Positions 1-8,804 of a stretch of 64,000 nucleotides of DNA are shown here, one piece after another. The position numbers and the translations under genes were made by a program. The stretch lies in NCBI RefSeq assembly GCF_004345645.1, contig NZ_SLWS01000010.1, positions 62,001 through 126,000 of the forward strand, read 5' to 3'. Within the stretch, counting starts at the first letter, position 1. Each line of letters begins with the position of its first letter. Source of the DNA: Actinocrispum wychmicini (lineage in GTDB: Bacteria > Actinomycetota > Actinomycetes > Mycobacteriales > Pseudonocardiaceae). The notes beneath the pieces are model-generated. The model had not been told where the DNA came from and searched no databases. It saw only the letters and a program-made list of their open reading frames with translations.

Positions 1-911
1 GCCGTCGCCAGCACCGACAGCACCAGGGCCTCGAAGAACACCATCCGCCGGACCTGCCGCGGCGTCGTCCCGATCGCCCGCAGCAGCGCGATCTCCCGTT
101 TGCGCTGGCGGATCGACAGGCCGAGGGTGCTGGCGACGACCATCATCAGGACCATCACGGCGAACCCGCCGAACACGCCGGCGATCGTGATCAGCAGCTC
201 GCTGCTCTTCAACGCCGCCGGGTACTCCGCCGCGCCGCGGTCCTCACCGGTCAGCGCCGAGACCGTGAACGTCTTCTTGATCTGTGACGCCAGGTCGGAC
301 ACGTCCGTGCCGTTGGTCACCGTCAGCCCGATCGACGTCAGCTTGCCCAGCCGGGTCGCGTCCGACGCGGCGAAGTAGATCCCGTCCTGGGGGAAGACCC
401 CGGACACGGTGTACTGCCGCGTCTCGCCGCGCACCGAGATCGACACCTGGTCGCCGACCTGGCCGGACCCCAGCACGACCTGCCCGGCCCGCGGTTCGGC
501 GCCGGTCAACGACCCCTGCGCCAGCTGGGCCGACTCCCAGCCGTGCCCGGTCGTCGACGTCCCGTTGACGTACGCCGGGAACGACACGTCCCCGACCGCA
601 CGGGCCACGCCGGAGACCCCGGCCAGCTTCCCGACCAGCCCGGGGTCGAGCGCGACCTGCTCGGACAGCAACGCCCTCTCGGTGTCCTCCTCCTCGTCGG
701 CGGGGTCGCGCTTCGGCAGCTCGTAGTGCCGGTCACCGGTCACCACGATGTCCGCGCCGGCGAACCGGTGCGTCGGAATGGCCGTCCTGATGCCGGTCTC
801 CATCAGCCCACCGCACGCCATCACGATCATCGCGCCGAGGAACAACGCGATGAACGTGGCGACGAAACCCCCCTTGCGGTAGCGCAGCGTCCGCAACGTC
901 AGGCGCACCAT
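1..911 (-). CDS. FtsX-like ABC transporter permease, 3' end cut by window edge
   Basis: The minus-strand frame opens with ATG at 911, preceded by a GGGGACGG ribosome site, and stays open to base 1, so the C-terminus is missing. The start encodes MVRLTLRTLRYRKGGFVATF, followed by a hydrophobic segment, a long extracytoplasmic domain of about 200 residues, then a second membrane segment near residues 245-275 and the motif RQRKREIALLRAIGTT. This is the layout of MacB/FtsX-type permeases (N-terminal helix, periplasmic core domain, FtsX domain). These act with an ATPase of the LolD/MacB type in export or mechanotransmission. The partner ATPase is probably outside the window. Confidence 0.85.
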   Translation of the reverse strand, partial: MVRLTLRTLRYRKGGFVATFIALFLGAMIVMACGGLMETGIRTAIPTHRFAGADIVVTGDRHYELPKRDPADEEEDTERALLSEQVALDPGLVGKLAGVSGVARAVGDVSFPAYVNGTSTTGHGWESAQLAQGSLTGAEPRAGQVVLGSGQVGDQVSISVRGETRQYTVSGVFPQDGIYFAASDATRLGKLTSIGLTVTNGTDVSDLASQIKKTFTVSALTGEDRGAAEYPAALKSSELLITIAGVFGGFAVMVLMMVVASTLGLSIRQRKREIALLRAIGTTPRQVRRMVFFEALVLSVLAT

Positions 912-942
912 GACTACACCGTCCCCAAATCCTTGGTCACAT

Positions 943-1050
943 GTTTGTTGGTCCTGACGCTATTGCCAGCGGTGGTGCTGTCCCTATGGTGCTGAACAGC
1001 CAGTTTGTTGGGGGGCTAGCCCTACCTTGGGGAACGCGGGCCAGTAGATT
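943..1050 (+). promoter_or_regulatory. Promoter region of the fabG-inhA-hemH operon with a direct repeat
   Basis: The 169-bp gap between the divergent permease and fabG holds a candidate promoter, TTGCCA (962-967), 16 bp, TATGGT (984-989). The word GTTTGTTGG occurs twice, at 943-951 and 1002-1010, on either side of it. Repeats placed like this could be regulator sites; the assignment is an inference. Confidence 0.4.
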
Positions 1051-1080
1051 GTGCGCGCGGGAGACAGCGAGGAGAAACGC

Positions 1081-1785
1081 GTGGCACGGTCGGTATTGAT
1101 CACTGGCGGTAACCGGGGCATCGGGCTGGCGATCGCCCGCGCGTTCGCCGACCAAGGCGACAAGGTGGCGGTCACCCACCGGGGGGCCGAGGTCCCCGAG
1201 GGGTTGCTTGGCGTCAAGTGCGACGTCACCGACACCGAACAGGTCGACCAGGCGTTCGCGGACATCGAGGCGGCGCACGGGCCGGTGGAGGTGCTGGTGT
1301 CCAACGCCGGCATCACCGACGACACGCTGCTGATGCGGATGAGCGAGGACCAGTTCACCCGGGTGCTCGACGCGAACCTGACGGGCGCGTTCCGGGTCGC
1401 CAAGCGGGCGTCCCGCGGCATGCTGAAGAAGCGCTGGGGCCGGATGATCTTCGTCTCGTCGGTCGTCGGCCTGATGGGCAGCGCCGGGCAGGCGAACTAC
1501 GCGGCCAGCAAGGCCGGCCTGGTCGGGTTCGCCCGGTCGATGGCCCGCGAGCTGGGCAGCCGGAACATCACGTCGAACGTGGTCGCGCCCGGCTTCGTGG
1601 CCACCGAGATGACGGCCGTGCTGTCCGAGGACCGCAAGAAGGAGATCCTGGCGCAGGTCCCGATCGGCCGGTACGCCGACACCGCGGAGATCGCCGGGGC
1701 GGTCACGTTCCTGGCCTCGGACGCCGCCGCGTACATCACCGGTGCCGTGATCCCCGTCGACGGCGGCCTCGGCATGGGCCACTGA
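1081..1785 (+). CDS. fabG: 3-oxoacyl-ACP reductase FabG/MabA
   Basis: Short-chain dehydrogenase that reduces 3-oxoacyl-ACP with NADPH in type II fatty acid synthesis. The chosen GTG at 1081 has a GAGGAG ribosome site 6-8 bases upstream and gives 234 residues; an upstream in-frame GTG at 1051 lacks one. The TGGNRGIG cofactor loop is at residues 8-15, the catalytic serine is in FVSSVVG, and the YAASK motif places Tyr140 and Lys144. The gene immediately precedes inhA and hemH, the same order as mabA-inhA-hemZ in mycobacteria, so elongation of long (possibly mycolic-type) acyl chains is likely its role. Confidence 0.95.
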   Translation: MARSVLITGGNRGIGLAIARAFADQGDKVAVTHRGAEVPEGLLGVKCDVTDTEQVDQAFADIEAAHGPVEVLVSNAGITDDTLLMRMSEDQFTRVLDANLTGAFRVAKRASRGMLKKRWGRMIFVSSVVGLMGSAGQANYAASKAGLVGFARSMARELGSRNITSNVVAPGFVATEMTAVLSEDRKKEILAQVPIGRYADTAEIAGAVTFLASDAAAYITGAVIPVDGGLGMGH

Positions 1786-1809
1786 CACCACTTTCTGGAG
1801 GAGACAAGA

Positions 1810-2577
1810 GTGAGCGGACTGCTCGAAGGCAAGCGGCTGCTGATCACGGGCGTGATCACCGACAGTTCCATCGCGTTCAGCGTGGCCAGGATCGCCCAGG
1901 AACAGGGCGCGAAGGTCGTGCTGACCGGGTACGGCCGGCTCAGCCTGGTCGAGCGGATCGCCCAGCGGCTGCCCGAGCCGGCGCCGGTGATCGAGCTGGA
2001 CGTGAGCAACTCCGACCACCTGGCCGGGCTGGCCGACAAGGTCCGCGAGCACGTGGACGGCCTGGACGGCGTGGTCCACTCGATCGGGTTCGCGCCCGCG
2101 TCCTGCCTGGGCAACCCGTTCCTGGAGGCGCCGTGGGAGGACGTGGCCACGACCCTGCACGTCTCCACGTACTCGTTCATGTCGCTGACCAAGTCCGTGC
2201 TGCCGCTGCTCAGCGAGGGCGCGTCGGTCGTGGGCATGGACTTCGACGCACGCCAGGCGTGGCCCGCGTACAACTGGATGGGCGTGGCCAAGGCCGGCCT
2301 GGAGTCCACCACCCGGTACCTGGCCAAGGAACTCGGCCCGAAGCACGTGCGGGTGAACCTGGTCGCGGCCGGCCCGGTCCGGACCATGGCGGCCAAGTCG
2401 ATCCCGGGGTTCAAGGACATCGAGGAGCAGTGGGGCCCGCGCGCGCCGCTGGGTTGGAAGGTCGACGACCCGGAGCCGGTGGGGAAGTCGGTGTGCGCCT
2501 TGCTGTCCGACTGGCTGCCTGCCACGACGGGGTCGATGGTCTGGGTTGACGGAGGCTTCCACGCCGTAGGAATGTGA
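1810..2577 (+). CDS. inhA: NADH-dependent enoyl-ACP reductase InhA/FabI
   Basis: Reduces trans-2-enoyl-ACP in the last step of the FAS-II cycle. The GTG start follows GGAGGAGA. The 255-residue protein has the InhA-type nucleotide site GVITDSSIAF, the VHSIGF segment that lines the NADH pocket, and the active-site run PAYNWMGVAKAG with Tyr154 and Lys161 (equivalent to Tyr158 and Lys165 of M. tuberculosis InhA). It is 24 bp after fabG and belongs to the same operon. The close match to InhA rather than to enterobacterial FabI suggests sensitivity to InhA-type inhibitors, though this cannot be shown from sequence alone. Confidence 0.95.
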   Translation: MSGLLEGKRLLITGVITDSSIAFSVARIAQEQGAKVVLTGYGRLSLVERIAQRLPEPAPVIELDVSNSDHLAGLADKVREHVDGLDGVVHSIGFAPASCLGNPFLEAPWEDVATTLHVSTYSFMSLTKSVLPLLSEGASVVGMDFDARQAWPAYNWMGVAKAGLESTTRYLAKELGPKHVRVNLVAAGPVRTMAAKSIPGFKDIEEQWGPRAPLGWKVDDPEPVGKSVCALLSDWLPATTGSMVWVDGGFHAVGM

Positions 2578-2597
2578 CAGGTGCCAGGATGGGCAGG

Positions 2598-3626
2598 GTG
2601 AGCGTCGACGCACTGCTGTGGCTGTCCTTCGGTGGGCCGGAGGGGCCCGCGGATGTCCGGCCGTTCCTGGAGAACGTGACCCGTGGCCGGGGTGTGCCGC
2701 CGGAGCGGCTCGACGAGGTCGAGCAGCACTACCAGCACTTCGGCGGCGTCTCACCGATCAACGAGCTGAACCGGGACGCGATCGCCGCGGTCGAGGGCGA
2801 GTTGGCGGCCCGGGACATGAAGCTCCCAGTGTACTTCGGCAACCGCAACTGGCATCCGATGGTGGAGGACACTGTCGCGCGGATGGCGGCCGACGGCGTG
2901 AAGCGCGCGCTCGTGTTCCCGACGAGCGCGTACGGCGGCTACTCGGCCTGTCGGCAGTACGACGAGGACATCATCCGCGCGCGTGCGGCCGTTCCCGATG
3001 CGCCTGAACTGGTGAAAGTCCGCCAGTTCTTCGACCATCCGCTGTTCGTCGAGGCGTTCGCAGACGCTGTACGCGGCGCGCTCGTGACCTTGCCGGACGA
3101 CGCCCGGCTGGTGTTCACCGCGCACTCCGTGCCCCTTGCCGCGGACAACGCGGCCGGCCCGCCGGACGAGGGCGGCAGGCGGTACTCGCGTCAGATCGCC
3201 GAGGCGGCGCGGCTCGTCGCTGGCAAGGTCGGGGTCGCCGAGTACGACGTGGTGTGGCAGTCCCGGTCCGGCCCGCCGCGGATCCCGTGGCTCGACCCGG
3301 ACATCGTGGACCACATTGAGGCGCTGAGCGCCCAGGGGGTCGGCGCGGTCGCGGTGTGCCCGGTCGGGTTCGTCAGCGACCACCTCGAAGTGATCTGGGA
3401 CCTGGACAACGAGGCCGCCGAGAAAGCCGCCGAACTGGGCATGCTGTTCGCCCGCGCGGGCACCCCGTCCAGCGACCCGAGGTTCGCCGACCTGGTCGTC
3501 GAACTGGTCCGCGAACACACCGACGGGGTCGAGCCGCGCAAGCTCTCGACCATGCCCGCCGCCGGCTGCACGGTCAACGGCGCCCCCTGCGCGGTGGGCT
3601 GTTGCGAGCGAGTCACCCGCCCTTGA
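2598..3626 (+). CDS. hemH: Ferrochelatase (coproporphyrin III or protoporphyrin type)
   Basis: Inserts ferrous iron into the porphyrin in heme synthesis. The GTG at 2598 gives a 342-residue protein beginning VSVDALLWLSFGGPEGP, matching the mycobacterial N-terminus; an ATG at 2589 and a GTG at 2574 are alternatives. The conserved metal-centre histidine lies in AHSVP (His176). The C-terminus carries Cys324, Cys331, Cys335 and Cys336, consistent with the [2Fe-2S] cluster known in actinobacterial ferrochelatases. In Actinobacteria this family usually makes coproheme (CpfC). Third gene of the fabG-inhA operon, 20 bp downstream of inhA. Confidence 0.93.
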   Translation: MSVDALLWLSFGGPEGPADVRPFLENVTRGRGVPPERLDEVEQHYQHFGGVSPINELNRDAIAAVEGELAARDMKLPVYFGNRNWHPMVEDTVARMAADGVKRALVFPTSAYGGYSACRQYDEDIIRARAAVPDAPELVKVRQFFDHPLFVEAFADAVRGALVTLPDDARLVFTAHSVPLAADNAAGPPDEGGRRYSRQIAEAARLVAGKVGVAEYDVVWQSRSGPPRIPWLDPDIVDHIEALSAQGVGAVAVCPVGFVSDHLEVIWDLDNEAAEKAAELGMLFARAGTPSSDPRFADLVVELVREHTDGVEPRKLSTMPAAGCTVNGAPCAVGCCERVTRP

Positions 3627-4156
3627 ACCGGTTCGTGATCATCACCGGCGTCGCGGGCGGTGGCAAGACGACGCTGATCAACGCGTTGCGAAGTCTGGGC
3701 TACGCTTGCGTCCCGGAGGCCGCCAGGGAGATCATCCGCGACCAGATGACCATCGGCGGCCGCGCGTTGCACCAGGTCGACCCCGAGCTGTTCGCGGAGA
3801 TCATGCTGTCCTGGGAGGTCCGCTCGTACCGCGAGGCCACCCAGCTGTCCGGGGTGGTGCTGTTCGACCGGGGCATCCCGGACCTGATCGGCTACCACCG
3901 GCTGATCGGCCTGTCGGTACCGCCGTACGTCATCGCGGCGACGAACATGTACCGCTACCACACGCGTGTCTTCGTCGCGCCGCCGTGGCCGGAGATCTAC
4001 GTCAACGACGAGGAACGCACCCACGGCTTCGACGAGGTCCTGCGTACCCACGAAGCCATCGCGAGCGCGTACATCGAGCACGGCTACGAGCCGATCATCC
4101 TGCCGAAGGTGAGCGTCGCCGAACGCGTGGCCTTCGTCCGCCAGTACTTGCCGTAA
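3623..4156 (+). CDS. Small P-loop ATP/GTP-binding protein (AAA_28-type)
   Basis: A TTG at 3623 overlaps the hemH stop by 3 bases and gives 177 residues starting LNRFVIITGVAGGGKTT, with the Walker A lysine at residue 15. A GTG at 3635 is the only other early start but would crowd the P-loop against the N-terminus. The body (EAAREIIRDQM, FDRGIPDLIGY, VFVAPPWPEIY) resembles AAA_28 family proteins, which look like nucleoside or NTP-dependent kinases. The substrate is unknown. Translational coupling to hemH suggests co-expression but not necessarily a heme role. Confidence 0.75.
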   Translation: MNRFVIITGVAGGGKTTLINALRSLGYACVPEAAREIIRDQMTIGGRALHQVDPELFAEIMLSWEVRSYREATQLSGVVLFDRGIPDLIGYHRLIGLSVPPYVIAATNMYRYHTRVFVAPPWPEIYVNDEERTHGFDEVLRTHEAIASAYIEHGYEPIILPKVSVAERVAFVRQYLP

Positions 4157-4206
4157 CCCGGGCGGGTGCGCCCGTTGCCGCTGGTGGCAGATCTCTCCTT
4201 GGTTAC

Positions 4207-4269
4207 TGGTCTTGACCAATCTCATGCTGGTGACTAGCGTCACCTCAAATCGTCTGGGAAGTTACCAGA
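4207..4269 (+). promoter_or_regulatory. Promoter and two inverted repeats ahead of the ROK regulator
   Basis: A candidate promoter is TTGACC (4213-4218), 16 bp, TAGCGT (4235-4240). The palindrome TGGTC-TT-GACCA (4207-4218) covers the -35 box, and TCTGG-N7-CCAGA (4253-4269) lies just downstream of the start site. Both are plausible operators for the ROK protein encoded directly downstream (autoregulation). Confidence 0.45.
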
Positions 4270-4301
4270 TTAATTTTGCCCCAATTGACCGGGAGAGCCG
4301 A

Positions 4302-5534
4302 GTGAGAGCCGGGAGTCCGCGGCTGCTTCGCGAGATCAACGATCGCGCGGCCATCGACGCGCTGTTGCGTGATGGTCCGTTGACGCGGTCTGAGCTGGAG
4401 TACGCCATCGGCCTGTCCAAGCCGGCGACCGCGCAGCTGTTGGCCCGGCTTGAGGAGGAGGGTGTCGTCGTCCGCGAGGGCCTGCGGGGCGGCGGCCGTG
4501 GCCCGCGGGCTCAGCTGTGGGCGGTGAACGGGTCGATCGCGAACATCGCCGCCGTCGACCTGACCCCGCGTGGCCTGGACGTCGTGATCGCGGACGTGTC
4601 CGGCGCGACCCTGGCCGAGTACCTACACCCGCAGTCCGCGCGGGGCACCGCCGACGAGGTGGTCGGCGGGTTCCGCCAGGCTGTGGTCACCGCGTGCGAG
4701 ATGGCCGGGCGGACCGTGGAAGACCTGACGCACGTCATTGTCGGCGCGCCCGGCGCGGTCAACCCACGCACCGGGCACCTGTGGCTGGCGCCGCACATGC
4801 CGGCGTGGGAGGGCTTCGACATGCCCGGCCGGCTCACCGACGAGATCGGGGTGCCGGTCAGCATCGAGAACGACGTGAACCTGGTGGCACTGGAGGAGAT
4901 GTCCGCCGGCATCGCGGTCGAGACGCGCAACTTCGTGATGGTCTGGCTGGACCAGGGCATCGGTGGCGCGATCGTGATGGACCGCAAGCTGGTGCGCGGT
5001 GCCACCGGCGGCGCGGGCGAGATCGACTGGATGTACGTGCCTGACCGGGCCGCCGCCGACACCGGGATCCCACCGACCGGGACCCGGTTCGGTGACCTGG
5101 TCAGCTCGCCGTCGGTGGTGAAGCTGGCCAAGGCGCACGGCATCGCCGCGCGCAACGGCTGGACCGCGGTGACCAGGGCGGTCCAACTCATGGCTTCCGG
5201 ACAGCAGCAGGGGGAACCGTTCCTCACCGACCTGGCCCGCCGGGTCGCCACCGGCGTCGCCGGACTGGTCAGCGTGATGGACCCGGAACTGGTGCTGCTG
5301 TGCGGAAAGACCGGCCTCGCGGGCGGGGAGACCCTGTGCCGGTTGATCAGTACGGAGCTGCGGAGCATGGTGGTACCCCGCACACCCGTGGCGTTCAGCG
5401 CGCTCGGCGTCAATGCCGTACGAGCGGGCGCGTTGCACTCCGCCCTCGCGGTGGTCCGGGAGCAGGTGTTCGGACTCACCGGCCACATCACCGAACCGTC
5501 GCGCCGGCAGGTAGTCAGTCCCGCTGACGCATAA
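4302..5534 (+). CDS. ROK-family transcriptional repressor
   Basis: The GTG at 4302 follows GGGAGAG and gives 410 residues. An N-terminal winged helix-turn-helix (about 15-70, LTRSELEYAIGLSKPATAQLLARL) is fused to a ROK sugar-kinase-like domain with GAPGAVNP and a GIGGAIV phosphate-binding segment. Such proteins repress sugar operons and release DNA on binding a sugar or sugar phosphate. The usual ROK zinc motif (CxCGxxGCxE) is not visible in the region where it is expected (GGAGEIDWMYVPD), so the effector site may be atypical. It precedes an uptake operon in the same direction and is its probable regulator. Confidence 0.88.
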   Translation: MRAGSPRLLREINDRAAIDALLRDGPLTRSELEYAIGLSKPATAQLLARLEEEGVVVREGLRGGGRGPRAQLWAVNGSIANIAAVDLTPRGLDVVIADVSGATLAEYLHPQSARGTADEVVGGFRQAVVTACEMAGRTVEDLTHVIVGAPGAVNPRTGHLWLAPHMPAWEGFDMPGRLTDEIGVPVSIENDVNLVALEEMSAGIAVETRNFVMVWLDQGIGGAIVMDRKLVRGATGGAGEIDWMYVPDRAAADTGIPPTGTRFGDLVSSPSVVKLAKAHGIAARNGWTAVTRAVQLMASGQQQGEPFLTDLARRVATGVAGLVSVMDPELVLLCGKTGLAGGETLCRLISTELRSMVVPRTPVAFSALGVNAVRAGALHSALAVVREQVFGLTGHITEPSRRQVVSPADA

Positions 5535-5567
5535 AGAATGTGTCCCTGATGAGTTCCAGGAGGGCTC

Positions 5568-6917
5568 ATGCGCAAGACCTCCCTTCGAGTGCTGCTGGCC
5601 TCGGTGGCGTTACTCGTCGCGTCCTGTTCGGGCGCGGCCGGCGGTGGGGGTGGTGGTGGAGCCAGCGGTGAGCAGCTCGGCGCCGCGCCTGGCAAGGACG
5701 ACAAGCTCAAGCTCGTGGTGTACTCCAAGTTCACCGACCGGGAGTTCAACGCGGTCACCGACGCCATGAAGACGTTCAGCAAGAAGTACCCGAACATCGA
5801 GATCGACCACCAGGGCAACCAGGACGACGACAAGCTGACCCAGTCCATCCAGGCGGGCAACCCGCCGGACGTGGCGATCTCGTTCTACACCGACAACCTG
5901 GGCAACTGGTGCCAGAGCGGCGCGTTCCAGGACCTCAAGCCCTACGTGGACCGGGACAAGGTCGACCTGAACCAGCTGCCGGAGGCGGTCAGGCAGTACA
6001 CCGAGTTCAACGGCAAGCGCTGCGCGTTCCCGATGCTGGCGGACGCGTTCGGCCTCTACTACAACAAGGACTACTTCGCCGCGGCCGGTATCGCCGGCCC
6101 GCCGAAGACCATGGACGAGTTGTTCGAGGACGCCAAGAAGCTGACCAAGTTCAACCCGGACGGCTCGATCAAGGTGGCCGGCTTCATCCCGACCATGCCG
6201 TTCTACGGCAACCTGGCCGAGGTGTGGGCGCCGTCGTTCGGCGCGAAGTTCCTCGGTCCGGACGGCAAGTCCGGGCTGGCCGGCAGTCCACAGTGGAAAG
6301 AAATGTTCGAGTTCCAGAAGAAGCTGGTGGACTTCTACGGCAAGGACAAGCTGGAGCAGTTCAAGTCCGGCCTCGGCGACGAGTACTCGGCGGACAACGG
6401 CTTCCAGAAGGGCAAGCTGGCGATCGCGTACGACGGTGAGTACCGGACCGCGTTCATCGCCGACCAGGCGAAGGACCTGAACTACGGCACCGCGCCCGCG
6501 CCCATGTCCGCCTCGAACGCCAGCATGTACGGCGGCGGCCTGGTCACCGGCACCATCATCGCCATCCCCAAGGGTGTGAAGAACCCCGGCGCGTCCTGGG
6601 AACTGGTCAAGCACATGGCCCTAGACACCGATGTGCTGGTGCAGATCGCCAACGGCATCCACAACCTGCCCAGCACGCTCGCGTCGCTGAACTCGCCGAA
6701 CCTGCAGAAGTCGCCGCAGTTCCAGACGTTCCTGGACCTGTACGGCAGCGGCAAGCTGGTCACCAAGCCGTCCACGGCCATCGGTGACGCGCACCTCAAG
6801 GCGGTCAACGACTTCGCTGAGAAGTGGGTGGCCGGCAGCGTGCCGGATCTCGAGGCCGGCCTGAAACAGGTCGACGCGCAGATCAACGACGCGCTGGCAC
6901 AGAAGCAAGGCAAGTAA
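5568..6917 (+). CDS. Carbohydrate ABC transporter solute-binding lipoprotein
   Basis: A 449-residue family 1 extracellular solute-binding protein. The ATG follows AGGAGG. The signal peptide ends in a lipobox (LLVASC) with Cys20 as the lipidated residue, then a glycine-rich linker. The mature domain has features of oligosaccharide binders (KLKLVVYSKFTDREFNAVTD, PPDVAISFYTDNLGNW). It delivers a sugar to the two permeases encoded directly downstream. The ligand is not determined by sequence; the neighbouring GH4 enzyme and BadF-type kinase suggest a beta-linked disaccharide such as chitobiose or cellobiose. Confidence 0.92.
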   Translation: MRKTSLRVLLASVALLVASCSGAAGGGGGGGASGEQLGAAPGKDDKLKLVVYSKFTDREFNAVTDAMKTFSKKYPNIEIDHQGNQDDDKLTQSIQAGNPPDVAISFYTDNLGNWCQSGAFQDLKPYVDRDKVDLNQLPEAVRQYTEFNGKRCAFPMLADAFGLYYNKDYFAAAGIAGPPKTMDELFEDAKKLTKFNPDGSIKVAGFIPTMPFYGNLAEVWAPSFGAKFLGPDGKSGLAGSPQWKEMFEFQKKLVDFYGKDKLEQFKSGLGDEYSADNGFQKGKLAIAYDGEYRTAFIADQAKDLNYGTAPAPMSASNASMYGGGLVTGTIIAIPKGVKNPGASWELVKHMALDTDVLVQIANGIHNLPSTLASLNSPNLQKSPQFQTFLDLYGSGKLVTKPSTAIGDAHLKAVNDFAEKWVAGSVPDLEAGLKQVDAQINDALAQKQGK

Positions 6918-6928
6918 GAGCCATCACG

Positions 6929-7915
6929 ATGACTGCCACGCTGCAACCCACGCGAACGGACTCGTCGCCGGCCCCCGCCAAGGGGCTGGCACGGGTCCGC
7001 TCCCGTCGCAAGTGGGTGGTGTTGGGGTTCCTGAGCCCGGCGATTCTCGGGTTCGTGATCTTCTTCGGCTACCCGCTCGTCGCCACGGTGTACTTCTCGT
7101 TCACCCGGTACGACCTGATCAACGCTCCACAGTGGATCGGGTTCGACAACTACGTCCGCATGTTCACCACCGAGCCGCTGATCGGCACGGCCGCGTACAA
7201 CACGCTGTGGCTGGTCATCGTGCTCACGGTGTGCCGGGTGATCTTCTCGCTCGGCACCGCGTCGGTCATCGCCCGGCTGCGCCGGGGCCTCGGACTGATC
7301 CGGACCCTGTGCTACCTGCCCGCGCTGGCGCCGCCGGCCGCGGCGACGCTGGTGTTCGTGTTCGTGTTCAACCCGGAGTTCGGGCCGGTCAACCGGTTCC
7401 TGCGCTGGCTGGGCATCAACGGCGGGCTGTGGTTCAACGATCCGAGCATGTCCAAGCCGTCGCTGACCCTGCTGGTGCTGTGGGCGTCCGGCGACCTGAT
7501 GATCATCGTCCTGGCGGCGTTGCTGGACGTGCCGCCGGAGCTGCACGAGTCGGCGGCGCTGGACGGCGCCGGTCCGGTCCGCCGGTTCTGGCACATCACG
7601 CTGCCGTCGATCTCGCCGGTGCTGCTGTTCGGGATCGTCAACTCGATGATCTTCGCGCTGCAGTTCTTCACGCAGGCCGTGGTCGCCGGCGCGGCCGCGT
7701 CCGGCAACGCGGACGTCGCCGGCAACACCAAGTTCATCGGCGCGCCACAGAACTCGACGCTGACGTACCCGGTCTGGCTGTACGTGCAGGGCTTCCGGTA
7801 CTCGAACATGGGGTACGCGGCCGCGATGGCCGTGTTGCTCTTCGTGGTGTCGTTGGCGTTCACCGCGATCCTGGTCCGGCAGCTGCGCCGAGCGTCCCAT
7901 GTGGAGGAACTGTGA
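6929..7915 (+). CDS. Carbohydrate ABC transporter permease, MalF type
   Basis: A 328-residue inner-membrane permease with six predicted membrane helices (first at KWVVLGFLSPAILGFVIFF). The conserved EAA loop is present as ESAALDGAGPVRRFWHITLP, which contacts the ABC ATPase. The ATG at 6929 is 11 bp after the binding-protein stop. It forms a heterodimer with the next gene product. No ABC ATPase is encoded in the operon, so a shared ATPase of the MsiK type elsewhere in the genome probably energises it, as in Streptomyces. Confidence 0.92.
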   Translation: MTATLQPTRTDSSPAPAKGLARVRSRRKWVVLGFLSPAILGFVIFFGYPLVATVYFSFTRYDLINAPQWIGFDNYVRMFTTEPLIGTAAYNTLWLVIVLTVCRVIFSLGTASVIARLRRGLGLIRTLCYLPALAPPAAATLVFVFVFNPEFGPVNRFLRWLGINGGLWFNDPSMSKPSLTLLVLWASGDLMIIVLAALLDVPPELHESAALDGAGPVRRFWHITLPSISPVLLFGIVNSMIFALQFFTQAVVAGAAASGNADVAGNTKFIGAPQNSTLTYPVWLYVQGFRYSNMGYAAAMAVLLFVVSLAFTAILVRQLRRASHVEEL

Positions 7916-8802
7916 CCACCGCCACCCTCGCGCCCCAGCGCACCGGCGGCTCGCCGGTGCTCGCGCGCCGCAAGCGCAACTGGAACAAGACCCTCAACTG
8001 GGTCGCCGTGCACGCCATCGGCCTGGCCATGGGCGTCATGTTCACCCTGCCGGTGATCTTCGTGGTGCTCACGTCGGTGATGAAGAGCGACCAGGCGATG
8101 ACGTCGAGCTGGTGGCCGACCGAGTGGCACTTCGAGAACTTCGTCAAGGTGTTCGAGAAGGCGCCGATGCTGTCGTACCTGCTCAACAGCATGACGTACT
8201 CGCTGCTGGCGACCCTCGGCGTGCTGCTGTCGGCCATCCCGGCGGCGTACGCGTTGGCGAAGCTCAAGTGGCGCGGGCAGAGTTGGGCGTTCATGGCCGT
8301 GGTGGCGGCGATGATGCTGCCGCCGCAGGTGGTCATCGTGCCGCTGTTCGACATGTGGGTCCGGATGGGCCTCACCGGCACGCTGGTTCCGTTGATCGCG
8401 CCGTACTTCCTGTTCGACGCGTTCAGCATCTTCCTGCTGCGCCAGTTCTTCCTGACCATCCCCAAGGACTACCTGGACGCGGCCCGGATGGACGGCTGCT
8501 CGGAGTTCCAGGTGCTGTACCGGGTGCTGGTCCCGATGGCGAAGCCGGGCATCGCGGCCGCGGCGATGTTCTGCTTCCTCTACACCTGGAACGACTACTT
8601 CGGGCCGTTGATGTACACCGCCCAGGTGCAGGACAACTGGACGTTGTCACTGGCGATCGCGTCGTTCCGGGGCATGCACCACGTGGAGTGGAACCTCACG
8701 ATGGCGGCGACGGTGATCACCATGGCGCCCGCGATCGTGTTGTTCGTCTTCGCGCAGAAGTCGTTCGTCAAGGGCATCACGTTCACGGGAGTGAAGGGTT
8801 AA
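7912..8802 (+). CDS. Carbohydrate ABC transporter permease, MalG type
   Basis: The GTG at 7912 overlaps the previous stop by 4 bases (GTGA). The 296-residue protein has about six membrane helices and an EAA loop (LDAARMDGCSEFQVLYRVLVP). The C-terminus ends KSFVKGITFTGVKG, typical of the CUT1 MalG class. It pairs with the upstream MalF-type permease to form the transmembrane channel for the sugar bound by the lipoprotein. Confidence 0.92.
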   Translation: MTTATLAPQRTGGSPVLARRKRNWNKTLNWVAVHAIGLAMGVMFTLPVIFVVLTSVMKSDQAMTSSWWPTEWHFENFVKVFEKAPMLSYLLNSMTYSLLATLGVLLSAIPAAYALAKLKWRGQSWAFMAVVAAMMLPPQVVIVPLFDMWVRMGLTGTLVPLIAPYFLFDAFSIFLLRQFFLTIPKDYLDAARMDGCSEFQVLYRVLVPMAKPGIAAAAMFCFLYTWNDYFGPLMYTAQVQDNWTLSLAIASFRGMHHVEWNLTMAATVITMAPAIVLFVFAQKSFVKGITFTGVKG

Positions 8803-8804
8803 GC

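Noticed and set aside
937..2754. A 605-codon open frame on the minus strand opposite fabG and inhA
   Set aside because: It is antisense to two genes with full family motifs, and the translation is Arg/Pro/Gly/His-rich low complexity, as expected from high-GC codon bias.
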